Positions 1-8,499 of a stretch of 64,000 nucleotides of DNA are shown here, in pieces. A program made the position numbers and the translations under genes. Under the pieces are notes generated by a model. The model was given only the letters and a program-made list of their open reading frames with translations, was not told the origin of the DNA and made no database searches. This DNA comes from Paracoccus caeni (GTDB taxonomy: Bacteria > Pseudomonadota > Alphaproteobacteria > Rhodobacterales > Rhodobacteraceae). The DNA lies in assembly GCF_016629665.1 (NCBI RefSeq), contig NZ_JAEPRQ010000001.1:1054001-1118000 (forward strand), read 5' to 3'. Within the stretch, counting starts at the first letter, position 1. Each line of letters begins with the position of its first letter.

Positions 1-489
1 CGCATCGGTCTGTATCCCGGCACCTTCGATCCGATCACTCTGGGCCACGTCGATATCATCCAGCGCGCCTTGGCGTTGGTTGATCGTCTGGTGATCGGTG
101 TTGCGATCAATCGCGACAAGTCGCCGCTTTTCGATCTGGAAGAGCGGGTCGCGATGGTAAAGTCTGAATGCGATGCAATCGTGGCCAATCGCCCGGGCGA
201 GATCATCGTTCATCCGTTCGAGAACCTGCTGATCGATTGCGCCCGCGATGTGGGCGCGACCGTGATCGTTCGCGGTCTGCGCGCAGTGGCGGATTTCGAG
301 TATGAATTTCAGATGGTCGGTATGAACCGGGCGCTGGATTCGACTGTCGAAACGGTGTTCCTGATGGCCGATGCCCGGCGTCAGGCGATTGCCTCGAAAC
401 TGGTCAAGGAAATTGCGCGGCTGGGCGGCGATGTCTCGAAGTTCGTGACGCCCTCGGTGCGCGACTCGCTGGTTTCGAAGTTTCGTTAA
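1..489 (+). CDS. coaD: Phosphopantetheine adenylyltransferase (5' end cut by window edge)
   Basis: Transfers AMP from ATP to 4'-phosphopantetheine, the penultimate step of coenzyme A synthesis, in the cytoplasm. The reading frame is open from base 1 and shows the family N-terminus: a GLYPGTFDPITLGH stretch containing the TxGH nucleotide-binding motif. RGLRAVADFEYEFQM follows near residues 87-101 and a KLVKEIARLGGD helix near the C-terminus. About 162 residues are visible, the usual size, so only the start codon and perhaps one residue are missing. The next gene converges on it and its 3' end overlaps the coaD stop by four bases. Identity is certain from the motifs; the true start lies outside the window. 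Confidence 0.95.
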   Translation, partial: RIGLYPGTFDPITLGHVDIIQRALALVDRLVIGVAINRDKSPLFDLEERVAMVKSECDAIVANRPGEIIVHPFENLLIDCARDVGATVIVRGLRAVADFEYEFQMVGMNRALDSTVETVFLMADARRQAIASKLVKEIARLGGDVSKFVTPSVRDSLVSKFR

Positions 490-1208
490 CCACGCCCGAT
501 GAAGGGCATGTTCGTGGCCATGACGGTCATGAACTGTGTGTTCGCCCCGTCCGGCATGCTTGCCATGTGCAGAACCGCATCCGCCACGACCGAGACATCC
601 ATCAGCGGCTCGGGGTTTCCTGAGGCGCTGCTGACCTGCGTCAGCAACTCGGTCGCAGCATTGCCGATATCGATCTGACCGCAGGCGATGTTGAAGGCGC
701 GGCCGTCCAGCGACAGGCTACGCGTTAACCCGGTGACGGCGTGTTTCGACGTCGTGTAAGCGATCGAGCCCTCGCGCGGGGAATAGGCCGCAATCGAGCC
801 ATTGTTGATGATCCGCCCGCCTTGCGGAGACTGATGGCGCATGGCGCGAAAGGCCGCGCTGGCGCAATGAAACATGCCGGTCACATTGACCGCGATCACC
901 TCGGCGAACAGAGCAGGGGATAATTCATCCGGCATTGTCGGCGGCGCACCGCGACCCGCATTGTTGAACAGCGCGTCAAGCCGACCCCAAGTGGCGAAAG
1001 CCGTCGCGAAGGCCGCATCGACTGCCGCTGCATCAGTTACATCGCATGGCAGGATCAGGGCTTCGCTTTGCGCCGCCGTCTCGCGCAGTGCGTCCTCGCC
1101 GCGGCCGATCAGGCCGACCCGCCAACCCGCCGCGATAAAACGTCTGGCTGTGGCGCGGCCAATACCGCTGCCTGCGCCGGTGACGAGGATGCTTTTCTGA
1201 TCGGCCAT
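486..1208 (-). CDS. SDR-family NAD(P)-dependent oxidoreductase
   Basis: A 240-residue classical short-chain dehydrogenase. The Rossmann dinucleotide motif TGAGSGIG is at residues 10-17, NNAG at 82-85, and the catalytic Ser138, Tyr151 and Lys155 (YTTSK) are in place, so it should be an active NAD(P)-dependent alcohol/ketone oxidoreductase. The substrate cannot be read from sequence. The frame stays open 40 codons further upstream, but the ATG at 1208 sits just before the first beta strand and is preferred. The gene is convergent with coaD and its 3' end overlaps coaD by 4 bp. Confidence 0.9.
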   Translation of the reverse strand: MADQKSILVTGAGSGIGRATARRFIAAGWRVGLIGRGEDALRETAAQSEALILPCDVTDAAAVDAAFATAFATWGRLDALFNNAGRGAPPTMPDELSPALFAEVIAVNVTGMFHCASAAFRAMRHQSPQGGRIINNGSIAAYSPREGSIAYTTSKHAVTGLTRSLSLDGRAFNIACGQIDIGNAATELLTQVSSASGNPEPLMDVSVVADAVLHMASMPDGANTQFMTVMATNMPFIGRG

Positions 1209-1330
1209 GCTCTGTATCCCGCTGAAATCTCTCGATACCCGCCACCGCAGGTGATCTGTCGCGGGGCAGGATAGCGGGGCAGCCCATGTAACGAAACCTC
1301 GTTCAGCGCCGGCCTTGCGGCAGCACAAAC

Positions 1331-1359
1331 GAAAACGGCCCGCGATGAAGCGGGCCGTT
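1331..1359 (-). terminator. Rho-independent terminator of the bactofilin operon
   Basis: A perfect 10-bp stem (AACGGCCCGC at 1334-1343 with its complement at 1350-1359) and a 6-nt loop. Read on the minus strand it is followed by TTTTCGTTT. It lies just past the bactofilin stop codon and before the SDR gene. Confidence 0.85.
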
Positions 1360-1380
1360 CAAAAGATCATCAGCGCGGGA

Positions 1381-1878
1381 TTATTCTGCGCTCGGCGGGG
1401 CCAGTTTCTTGGTGCCGCCGCCATTGGCAATCGGGTCGTCCTGACGCTGAACCGAGCCCTCGAAATGGGCGCCGGATTCGATGGCGATTGTCTTGTGAAT
1501 GATGTCACCCTCGACGCGGGCGGTGGCCGACAGGCGCACTTTGATGCCGCGGACGCGACCGACGACGCGACCGTTCACCACGATCTCGTCACCGACGATC
1601 TCACCCTTGATGGTGGCGCTTTCGCCGACCACAAGCTGATGGGCGCGTACGTCGCCTTCGACATTGCCCTCGATCTGGATATCGCCTTCGGTGCGGATAT
1701 TGCCCGTGACGGTCAGGTCCGAGGAAAGAACCGACGGCGCGGTCCGGGCGCGCGGAGCCGCCGGAGGCGTTTCGCTGGCGCGCGGTTCAGGAGCTGCGGG
1801 AGCGGCGACAGGTTCTGCGCCAGCGGAAGCGGGGTTTTGTTGGGGGCGATTTTCAGTCACGCGGGTCTTAGAAAACAT
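1381..1878 (-). CDS. Bactofilin (polymer-forming cytoskeletal protein)
   Basis: A 165-residue bactofilin. The first ~50 residues are Pro/Ala-rich and probably disordered. The core has the regular short beta-strand pattern of the bactofilin beta-helix (for example GNIRTEGDIQIEGNVEGDV, then further GxxxGxI/V repeats). Bactofilins polymerise without nucleotide under the inner membrane and localise cell-wall enzymes. The gene overlaps the upstream M23 peptidase by 11 bp, so the two are translationally coupled. The same pairing (bactofilin with a LytM peptidase) is known in other alphaproteobacteria, where it shapes the cell. Its role in local peptidoglycan remodelling is inferred from that pairing. 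Confidence 0.92.
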   Translation of the reverse strand: MFSKTRVTENRPQQNPASAGAEPVAAPAAPEPRASETPPAAPRARTAPSVLSSDLTVTGNIRTEGDIQIEGNVEGDVRAHQLVVGESATIKGEIVGDEIVVNGRVVGRVRGIKVRLSATARVEGDIIHKTIAIESGAHFEGSVQRQDDPIANGGGTKKLAPPSAE

Positions 1879-3250
1879 TCTCTGCTGCCTTGATGAAACT
1901 CATCGGGTCTACGGCCCGGCCATTCATGCGCACTTCATAGTGAAGATGCGGCCCGGTCGAGCGTCCGGTATTCCCCATATCACCAATCAGATCGCCTTGC
2001 GACACCCTTTGTCCCACGGTCACGCGAATGCGAGACAGGTGGGCGTAGCGCGTTTCGGTGCCAAGCTCGTGCTGGATCTTGATGAGGTTGCCATAGGCGC
2101 CCTGACGGCCAGCATGGGTCACGACGCCGTCGCCGGTGACATAGACCGGGGTGCCGGTCGGGGCTGCCATATCGATGCCCTCATGGGCGCGGCCCCAACG
2201 ACGGCCAAAGCCCGACGTATAGCGGAACGAGGATTTCACCGGCATCGCCAGCGGCAGTTTCTCCATCGCGATCCGGTAGGTGTTCATCTGATCCAGCGTG
2301 ACGATGATCTGGTTCGCCTTCGTCTCGCCCTGGCTCAGCGCCGCGTCACCGCGGGTCGAGTAGGATAAAGGGGTCAACGGGCCGCCTTGACCCGAATACC
2401 CTTCACGAATGGTCTCCAGCACGTCTTCAGGATTCATGCCGACCGAGCGGAAAACATCATCCAGCGGCTTCACCGAGATGGTCACGGCGTCCTCAAGCTG
2501 GGTCAGGATTTCGTCGTTGCGGGCAAGGATCTGGTCACGCTCCTGTGCCAGATCGGCGGCTGCCTTCTGTGCTTCTTCCGCCTGCTGCACGGCGCTGGCA
2601 CGTTCGGTTGCTGCCTGACGCAGCTCTCCGGACAGGATGTCCAGTGCAGCGGTGAACTCTTCCCCGCGTTCGGGGCCGTGCATCGCATCGGTGCCGGTCA
2701 TCGCGCTGGTGTCCGAGGCGATCCGTTGTGCGTCGTTCCGCTCGACAATGGTGTTGCGCAATGTTGACTGAACGACACCCAGGCCGGTCTCAAGCTCGCG
2801 GCGGCTTTCTTCCGAGGCCAGCAGTTGCGACTGCATCTGCGAGACCTGCTCAAGCGCGACGGTGAAACGGTTCTGCGCTGCCACCGCTTCGGCGGCGCGG
2901 GTGTCGCGTTCCTGCGAAAGCTGGTTCAGGCGCTCTTCAAAGGCGGCTTGGGTCCGCAGCATCTGGTCGCGCTGAGAGCCCGAACTGATCGCGTCGATGG
3001 CCAGGATCGAGCTGGCAACGAAGGTCCAGCCGACAGCCAGCGTGATCCCGCCAAGACCGGCAAGCTGGGTCAGCGGGCGAAGACGGATGAACCGCGTGGC
3101 ATCATCGGAACGCAGGAACAGGTGCTTTTCGGGCAGGTAGCGTTCCAGCGACGCATTGATGCGGTTCAAGAGTCTTGGCAAGGCGTGTCCCCCGGTATCT
3201 GTCCCCTGTACGGTTGGGGCGATCTGTTCCGTTGTTGAGTGGATAAACAA
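1868..3250 (-). CDS. Membrane-anchored M23 (LytM) metallopeptidase, bactofilin partner
   Basis: A 460-residue protein: short cytoplasmic N-terminus, one membrane helix around residues 63-87, a long periplasmic coiled coil rich in Gln/Glu/Ala (about 95-240), and a C-terminal LytM domain. Zinc ligands are visible as H356xxxD360 and the HLH motif at 435-437, so the peptidase should be active and cut peptidoglycan cross-bridges. The domain order (TM, coiled coil, M23) matches LmdC/MepM-like proteins that bind bactofilin through the cytoplasmic tail. It is the first gene of a two-gene operon. Several in-frame starts exist; the ATG at 3250 gives a plausible cytoplasmic segment. Confidence 0.9.
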   Translation of the reverse strand: MFIHSTTEQIAPTVQGTDTGGHALPRLLNRINASLERYLPEKHLFLRSDDATRFIRLRPLTQLAGLGGITLAVGWTFVASSILAIDAISSGSQRDQMLRTQAAFEERLNQLSQERDTRAAEAVAAQNRFTVALEQVSQMQSQLLASEESRRELETGLGVVQSTLRNTIVERNDAQRIASDTSAMTGTDAMHGPERGEEFTAALDILSGELRQAATERASAVQQAEEAQKAAADLAQERDQILARNDEILTQLEDAVTISVKPLDDVFRSVGMNPEDVLETIREGYSGQGGPLTPLSYSTRGDAALSQGETKANQIIVTLDQMNTYRIAMEKLPLAMPVKSSFRYTSGFGRRWGRAHEGIDMAAPTGTPVYVTGDGVVTHAGRQGAYGNLIKIQHELGTETRYAHLSRIRVTVGQRVSQGDLIGDMGNTGRSTGPHLHYEVRMNGRAVDPMSFIKAAENVF

Positions 3251-3359
3251 GACCTGTGCCTTCTTGGCAACAAGGTAGCTACAGTTAGTTGTATTGATGC
3301 GCGAAAGCCCGCCCGACGGGCAATAATCCGCCGAAAATTCCCCGAAACGCCGCCTTCCT

Positions 3360-4757
3360 TCAGGCTATTTCATAAGGAAGCGGCCCATTTCGATCCGCCG
3401 GAATGCGCAGCGGCCTGTCGATGGGCGGCACCGAACGCTGATGGCAGGTCGGGCGCGGACAGATTCGGCACGAAATTCCGATGGGTTCATAGGCGGTCGG
3501 TCGGGTGAGGTCCAGACCGTCCGCATAGATCAGATGATCCGCATATCCGACCTCGCAGCCCAACCCGATCGCGAAGCGCCGGACCGGAGCATTGAACGCC
3601 CCTGCATGTTTCGAAACATCCCGCGACAGCAGCAGATACCGCACCCCGTCGGGCGTCTCGGCCAGTTGCCGCAAGAACCGGCCCGGCTGCTCGAACGCCT
3701 GATGTACGTTCCACAGCGGGCAGGCGCCTCCGAAGCGCGCGAATTGCAGCCGCGCTGCCGAATGCCGTTTGGTAATGGTTCCCGCCTGATCCACCCGCAC
3801 GAAGAAAAATGGCACGCCCTTGGCACCGCTGCGCTGCAGGGTCGAAAGGCGATGCGCCACCTGTTCAAGCGAGGCTCCGAAAAGATGGGCGAGCCGTTCA
3901 AGGTCATGTCGTTCGGACGCAGCCGCCGCTATGAAGGCGCGATAGGGCATCAGCGCCGCACCGGCGAAATAGTTGGCAAGCCCGATACGTGCGATGTCGC
4001 GGGCGGTGCGGCTGCGAAATCGGGCCAGATCCAGCGTCGCGTCCAGCAGATCGGACTGACGCTCCAGCGCGACCAGATGCAGAAGCTGAAAGATCTGCGT
4101 GGCAGGCTCGGCGGCGGAATTGACCAACAGCTCTTTGCCCGCGCGCTGGAAAACCACGTTCACCGGCAACTCGACCTGCCTGACCGTGATGCCGCGATCT
4201 GCAAGCGCTGCCATCGCGACGGACCACGGCTCGGCCCGCACACCCTCGGGGCAGGCGAACCGTTCGGCCGCGCGATCAACCGCATCGATATAGTTGTCGC
4301 AATAGTGGAAGAAGTCGCGCACCTCTTCCCAGGGGGTGGTCAACGTGCTTTGCCCGGTAACACCGATCGCCTCATCCAGCGCGGCAAGGCGTTCCTGACT
4401 TTGCCGATGCACCCGGTAGAGATCCAGAAACGCCCGTGCCAGAACCGGCGTATTCGACGCCGCAAGCCGCAGATCGGCCAGCGGTGGCGTGGCGTCGAAG
4501 ACCGGGTCTGCCAGTGCCTCCTGCATGTCGATCACCATCCGTTCGGCGTCACCCGCCGAAAGCGTCGTCAGATCGATGCCAAATTCCTGCGCCAGTCGCA
4601 GCAGCACCCCGGCCGAAATCGGCCTGTGGTTATTCTCCATCTGCGACAGATAGGGCAGCGATACCCCCAGCCTTTCGGCGAACTGGCGCTGCGTCAGCCC
4701 GCTGCGTCCGCGCGTTTCACGCAATGACGCGCCAGCATAGATCTTTTGCGTGGCCAT
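3360..4757 (-). CDS. ScfR/RamB/PccR-type XRE-family short-chain acyl-CoA regulator
   Basis: A 465-residue regulator with an N-terminal XRE helix-turn-helix (about residues 10-65, including LTQRQFAERLGVSLPYLSQME), a central ImmA/IrrE-like region and the family's C-terminal Cys cluster CRICPRPTC. Known members sense short-chain acyl-CoAs and control propionyl-CoA carboxylase (PccR) or glyoxylate-cycle genes (RamB). The frame extends 35 codons upstream, but the ATG at 4757 starts directly before the HTH domain. TTTGCAAA boxes lie 15 bp in front of this start, which supports both the start and autoregulation. Which family member it is cannot be decided here, since no acyl-CoA carboxylase or glyoxylate gene is adjacent. 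Confidence 0.85.
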   Translation of the reverse strand: MATQKIYAGASLRETRGRSGLTQRQFAERLGVSLPYLSQMENNHRPISAGVLLRLAQEFGIDLTTLSAGDAERMVIDMQEALADPVFDATPPLADLRLAASNTPVLARAFLDLYRVHRQSQERLAALDEAIGVTGQSTLTTPWEEVRDFFHYCDNYIDAVDRAAERFACPEGVRAEPWSVAMAALADRGITVRQVELPVNVVFQRAGKELLVNSAAEPATQIFQLLHLVALERQSDLLDATLDLARFRSRTARDIARIGLANYFAGAALMPYRAFIAAAASERHDLERLAHLFGASLEQVAHRLSTLQRSGAKGVPFFFVRVDQAGTITKRHSAARLQFARFGGACPLWNVHQAFEQPGRFLRQLAETPDGVRYLLLSRDVSKHAGAFNAPVRRFAIGLGCEVGYADHLIYADGLDLTRPTAYEPIGISCRICPRPTCHQRSVPPIDRPLRIPADRNGPLPYEIA

Positions 4758-4771
4758 CCATTTCTCCGGTA

Positions 4772-4800
4772 TTTGCAAAATATTTTGTAGCGTTTGCAAA
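4772..4800 (-). promoter_or_regulatory. ScfR-type operator (TTTGCAAA boxes) at the regulator's own start
   Basis: Two perfect TTTGCAAA palindromes at 4772-4779 and 4793-4800. A degenerate copy (TTTGTAGC) at 4784-4791 sits four bases after the first, the spacing known for ScfR-family sites as I recall it. A 12-bp perfect palindrome, CAAAATATTTTG, spans 4776-4787. The site covers the 5' leader of the regulator gene, so repression of its own transcription or translation is the simplest reading. Confidence 0.75.
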
Positions 4801-5039
4801 TGCGCCGAGGCAAGCAGGATGAAGCAGAGAAGAAGCCAGGAAGTGGTGTCGATCTGGGTCATGGCCTGAGGATCGGCATAACCCGTTAAGATCAGGTTGC
4901 TTTCGGTGGCGTCTCTCTAATTTTAAGCGTTTTTCCTATCCCCATTAGTCAACTTGGGATTGTTTTCTGCCGGTATTGCAACAGGATAGACTAAATTTTC
5001 TTGACGGTTTCACGCCACCATCCAAACTGCATCCGGTTG

Positions 5040-5867
5040 ATGTTCACGGTGTTTCAGATGACGACGACCTCCCCTCAGACGCTGAATGCCCGGCTTGGCG
5101 TTCGCGAAGGCGCGAATCCCGAGGCGCAGAAGCTGGACAGTTTTCCGCTGTTTGACTGGCTGCGGATCGTGCTGGCGTCTGTCGTGGCGCTTGGTCATCA
5201 GGGTATGCCGCCCATCGGGCCGATCACCGGCCATTTGTCGGTGATTGTCTTTCTGGCGCTGTCAGGCTGGCTGATCGGAGGGATCCTGCTGCAAACCTCG
5301 ATCAGGGAATTGCCGCGATTCTTCTTCAACCGCGTCACGCGGACCTGGATTCCCTACGCATTCGCGATCGCGCTTGGCGTGCTGGCCGCCGTGCTCGCGC
5401 GGGATTTTCCCGGCTGGTACGAGGGCAGTGCAGTCCGGTTGGCGATCTGGGCGCTCACCGTGCTGGCCTTCGTGATCCTGTGGAATTACGAGATGCCGCC
5501 GATGCGGGCGATCTTTGCGGTGCTGTTGGTGCAAAGCCTTGCGATATCGGGGCCGCGCGACCGGGTCGGAATGTTCTTCGGCGCGGTGTCCTATCCGTTC
5601 TATCTCAATCACTGGATGGGCGCGTTTCTGGTCAATGGGATCGTCAACAACGTGGTAGCCATGCCCCCCGTGGTCTCGATCCCTATCGCCTTTGTCATCT
5701 CGCTGGGCGCGGGCATCGTGACATGGGCGATGATCGACAGATGGGTCATGCGGGATCGCAACGCATGGTATGGCCGTAAGCTTGGGATAAAACTGGGGAT
5801 TGCGGCCTATGCGCTGGTCGTCATCGGGCTGATCGGTGGCAATATCATTCGGCTATATGGCGGATAG
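5040..5867 (+). CDS. Short acyltransferase-3-family membrane protein
   Basis: About 275 residues with roughly eight hydrophobic helices. It keeps acyltransferase-3 hallmarks: an early His in VVALGHQG, the Arg motif in FFFNRVTRTWIPY, and SYPFYLNHW near the end. The family usually has about 350 residues and ten helices; the central part with the usual W-S-L-x-x-E segment is absent here. It may be a naturally short member or carry an internal deletion. Members O-acylate sugars of the envelope; no substrate can be named. Starts at 5040 and 5058 are both possible and neither has a clear ribosome site. It is divergent from the ScfR-type regulator. Confidence 0.75.
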   Translation: MFTVFQMTTTSPQTLNARLGVREGANPEAQKLDSFPLFDWLRIVLASVVALGHQGMPPIGPITGHLSVIVFLALSGWLIGGILLQTSIRELPRFFFNRVTRTWIPYAFAIALGVLAAVLARDFPGWYEGSAVRLAIWALTVLAFVILWNYEMPPMRAIFAVLLVQSLAISGPRDRVGMFFGAVSYPFYLNHWMGAFLVNGIVNNVVAMPPVVSIPIAFVISLGAGIVTWAMIDRWVMRDRNAWYGRKLGIKLGIAAYALVVIGLIGGNIIRLYGG

Positions 5868-5875
5868 GCGCGTGC

Positions 5876-6232
5876 CTAGCCGAAGTCGTGGAAGATGAAC
5901 CATGCCCCAAGGCAGATCAGGCCAAAGCCCACCCCATGCTGCCAGCCGACTTTCTCGCCTAGATAAATCCATGAAAACAAGGCGAAAACCGACAGGCTGA
6001 TGACTTCCTGAATGGTCTTCAACTGCGCCGCGCTGAAATGGCCATAGCCGATACGGTTGGCCGGCACCTGCATGACATATTCGAAGAAGGCGATGAACCA
6101 AGAGATAAAGATGACCGTCACCAGCGGCGCGGTCTTGAACTTCAGATGCCCATACCACGCCACCGTCATGAAGATGTTCGAGGCGATCAAAAGCCCGATT
6201 GTGACGACCGGGACCGGCAGGCTTATTCCCAT
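5876..6232 (-). CDS. DUF486 small multidrug-like membrane protein
   Basis: A 118-residue, four-helix inner membrane protein of the DUF486 family, related to the drug/metabolite transporter superfamily. The family's central AFFEYVMQVPANRIGYG stretch is present, as are the terminal helix pattern and FHDFG end. No member has a well-established function; transport of small organic compounds is only suggested by the fold. Its start codon overlaps the last ten bases of dnaB, so it is probably co-transcribed with dnaB and translationally coupled to it. It is convergent with the acyltransferase gene. Confidence 0.85.
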   Translation of the reverse strand: MGISLPVPVVTIGLLIASNIFMTVAWYGHLKFKTAPLVTVIFISWFIAFFEYVMQVPANRIGYGHFSAAQLKTIQEVISLSVFALFSWIYLGEKVGWQHGVGFGLICLGAWFIFHDFG

Positions 6233-7710
6233 TGCGATTGACGGTCCTTCGCCAGATTGCCGAAGCGGGTGAACTGACCTTCAAAGGACAGCTCGACCGT
6301 GCCGATCGGGCCGTGGCGCTGCTTGCCAAGGATGACCTCGGCCTTGCCATGCACCTGCTCCATGATCTGCTGCCATTTCGCCATCGCATCCAGATCGGCA
6401 TCCGAGGGTTTCTCGCGCTCGCGGTAATATTCCTCGCGGAACACGAACATGACGATGTCGGCGTCCTGCTCGATCGAGCCGGATTCGCGCAGGTCGGACA
6501 GTTGCGGGCGCTTGTCCTCGCGGTTTTCCACCTGACGCGACAACTGCGACAGGGCGATGACTGGCAGGTTCAGCTCTTTCGCGATGGCCTTGAGGCCCTG
6601 CGTGATTTCACTGACCTCGTTCACCCGGCTGTCCTTGGCGCTGGCGGCCTTCAGAAGCTGAAGATAGTCCACCATCAGCACGTCCAGCCCATGCGTCCGC
6701 TTCAGCTTCCGCGCACGCGCCGCGAGCTGGTTGATCGGCAAAGCGGGGGTGTCGTCGATATAAAGCGGGCAGTTCTGCAAGGCATGTGCCGCCTCGACGA
6801 AGCGGCGGAATTCGCCCTCGTCCATGTTGCCGCTACGGATGCGTTCGCTGGGCACCTCGGCCGCTTCCGACAGGATCCGTGCGGCAAGCTGTTCGGCCGA
6901 CATTTCGAGGCTGAAAAAGCCAACAACCCCGCCTTCGACTGTGCCGATGGTACCGTCGGGCTTTTCGCCGGTCTTGTGTGCCTTGGCGATGTTGAAGGCG
7001 ATGTTGGTCGCCAGCGAGGTTTTCCCCATCGAGGGGCGACCGGCCAGAATGATCAGGTCGGAATTGTTCAATCCGCCCATTTTTCCATCAAGATCAATTA
7101 GTCCCGTGGAAATCCCCGAAAGTTTTCCATCGCGCTGATAGGCCGCATTCGCCGCCTGCACCGCCCCGGTCACCGCTTTCAGGAACGATTGAAACCCGCG
7201 TTCGGCGACGCCCTGTTCGCCCAGCTTATACAGCGTCTGTTCCGCCGCCTTGATCTGTTCTTCGGCATCATCGCCAACCTCGACGGTCGAGGCGCGGGCG
7301 GCGATGTCCTGCCCAAGCTGCATCAATTCGCGCCGCAACGCGAATTCGCGGATCATCTGCGCATAATCCCGCGCCGCATAGGCCGAAATCGCCGCCCCCG
7401 CCAGCCGCGCCAGATAGGGCGCACCGCCCAGTTCCTTCAGCCCCTCGTCATTCTCAAGGAAAGCCTTGATGGTGACCGGACTGGCCAGCGCGTTCTTGCG
7501 AATCCGTTCCGAGGAGATTTCGAAGATGCGGGCATGGACCGGGTGGTAGAAATGTTCGGGCTTGATGATCTGGCTGACCCGGTCGAACACGTCATTGTTG
7601 GTCAGCAAAGCGCCCAGCAATTGCTGTTCCGCTTCGAGCGAATAGGGGATCGCCGAGGTCTCATCCTCTGCATTGTCCTGACCCGGAATGATCGCCCGCA
7701 AACCGCTCAT
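6223..7710 (-). CDS. dnaB: Replicative DNA helicase DnaB
   Basis: The hexameric helicase that unwinds DNA at the replication fork, loaded at the origin by DnaA and its helper. Length 495 residues, normal for the family. The N-terminal primase-interaction domain spans about 20-170. The RecA-like ATPase domain begins near 195 with a Walker A motif GRPSMGKTS at 224-232 and a Walker B at DVLMVDYLQLL. The sensor stretch GKQRHGPIGTVEL is near the C-terminus and no intein interrupts it. A pair of DnaA boxes lies about 90 bp upstream of the start. It is followed in an overlapping arrangement by a DUF486 membrane protein. Confidence 0.97.
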   Translation of the reverse strand: MSGLRAIIPGQDNAEDETSAIPYSLEAEQQLLGALLTNNDVFDRVSQIIKPEHFYHPVHARIFEISSERIRKNALASPVTIKAFLENDEGLKELGGAPYLARLAGAAISAYAARDYAQMIREFALRRELMQLGQDIAARASTVEVGDDAEEQIKAAEQTLYKLGEQGVAERGFQSFLKAVTGAVQAANAAYQRDGKLSGISTGLIDLDGKMGGLNNSDLIILAGRPSMGKTSLATNIAFNIAKAHKTGEKPDGTIGTVEGGVVGFFSLEMSAEQLAARILSEAAEVPSERIRSGNMDEGEFRRFVEAAHALQNCPLYIDDTPALPINQLAARARKLKRTHGLDVLMVDYLQLLKAASAKDSRVNEVSEITQGLKAIAKELNLPVIALSQLSRQVENREDKRPQLSDLRESGSIEQDADIVMFVFREEYYREREKPSDADLDAMAKWQQIMEQVHGKAEVILGKQRHGPIGTVELSFEGQFTRFGNLAKDRQSQWE

Positions 7711-7753
7711 CTGTCACCGCCCGTTTTTGTTGTTAGAGATACTGTAGCCGAAG

Positions 7754-7782
7754 CTGCGCAATCGGGAAATCCCGACGCGCAG
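7754..7782. other. Imperfect hairpin in the dnaB leader / past pyrE
   Basis: CTGCGC at 7754-7759 pairs with GCGCAG at 7777-7782, and inside it TCGGG pairs with CCCGA. No T-run follows on the minus strand, so it could be a weak pyrE terminator or a structured 5' leader of dnaB. Confidence 0.5.
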
Positions 7783-7800
7783 ATAAGCCGTGAGTGAATC

Positions 7801-7820
7801 TGTGGATAATCGGGGGATAA
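7801..7820 (-). promoter_or_regulatory. Tandem DnaA boxes upstream of dnaB
   Basis: On the minus strand a near-consensus box TTATCCCCC is followed two bases later by a perfect DnaA box TTATCCACA (7809-7801). The 11-bp repeat puts both on the same face of the helix. They sit between pyrE and dnaB, in the likely dnaB promoter region, which suggests DnaA control of helicase expression. Confidence 0.7.
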
Positions 7821-7827
7821 CCCTCGA

Positions 7828-8499
7828 TCAGCTATTTGCCGCCTGCCATTCACGCGGATTGGTCAGGAAGGTTTCCACCTCCGTCAGCGTGTGTTCGTCG
7901 AAGGCTTCCTGCGCTCGGGCCTCGGCCAGCACGTCCCACCAGGTGCAAAGGTGGTGCAGCGTGACGCCGTGATCGGCAAGACGCTGCGTGGTTTCCGGGA
8001 AGATGCCGTAGTAGAAGATCACCGCGGTATGCGCGCAGCTTGCGCCGGTTTCGCGGATGGCATCGACAAAGCTCAACTTCGAGCCGCCATCGGTGGTCAG
8101 ATCCTCGACCAGCAGCACCCGTTGACCCTCGGTCATAACGCCCTCGATCCGCGCGTTGCGACCGTAACCCTTTGGTTTCTTGCGCACATAGGTCATCGGC
8201 AGGCCTAGCCGCTCGGCCACCATGGCGCCAAAGGGGATACCTGCTGTCTCACCGCCCGCGACATTGTCAAACACCTCGAAACCGGCATCGCGCATGACTG
8301 TGGCCGCCATGAAATCCATCAGTGTCTGGCGCACGCGCGGAAAGCTGATGATGCGGCGGCAATCGACATAGGTTGGCCCCTTCAGCCCCGAAGCATAGGT
8401 GAAGGGCGCCTCGGCGTTGAAATCCACCGCCTTGATTTCCAGAAGCATCCGGGCGGACAGGCGGGCGATTTCCTCGCGCGCAGGAAAGGTCAGGCTCAT
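7828..8499 (-). CDS. pyrE: Orotate phosphoribosyltransferase
   Basis: Converts orotate and PRPP to orotidine 5'-phosphate in pyrimidine synthesis. Length 223 residues. The PRPP-binding loop [10 protein letters not shown] is at residues 131-140 and the catalytic flexible loop with KKPKGYGR at 107-114. It is the second gene of a pyrC-pyrE operon on the minus strand; its ATG overlaps the pyrC stop by four bases, so translation is coupled and the third and fifth pathway steps are made together. Confidence 0.97.
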   Translation of the reverse strand: MSLTFPAREEIARLSARMLLEIKAVDFNAEAPFTYASGLKGPTYVDCRRIISFPRVRQTLMDFMAATVMRDAGFEVFDNVAGGETAGIPFGAMVAERLGLPMTYVRKKPKGYGRNARIEGVMTEGQRVLLVEDLTTDGGSKLSFVDAIRETGASCAHTAVIFYYGIFPETTQRLADHGVTLHHLCTWWDVLAEARAQEAFDEHTLTEVETFLTNPREWQAANS

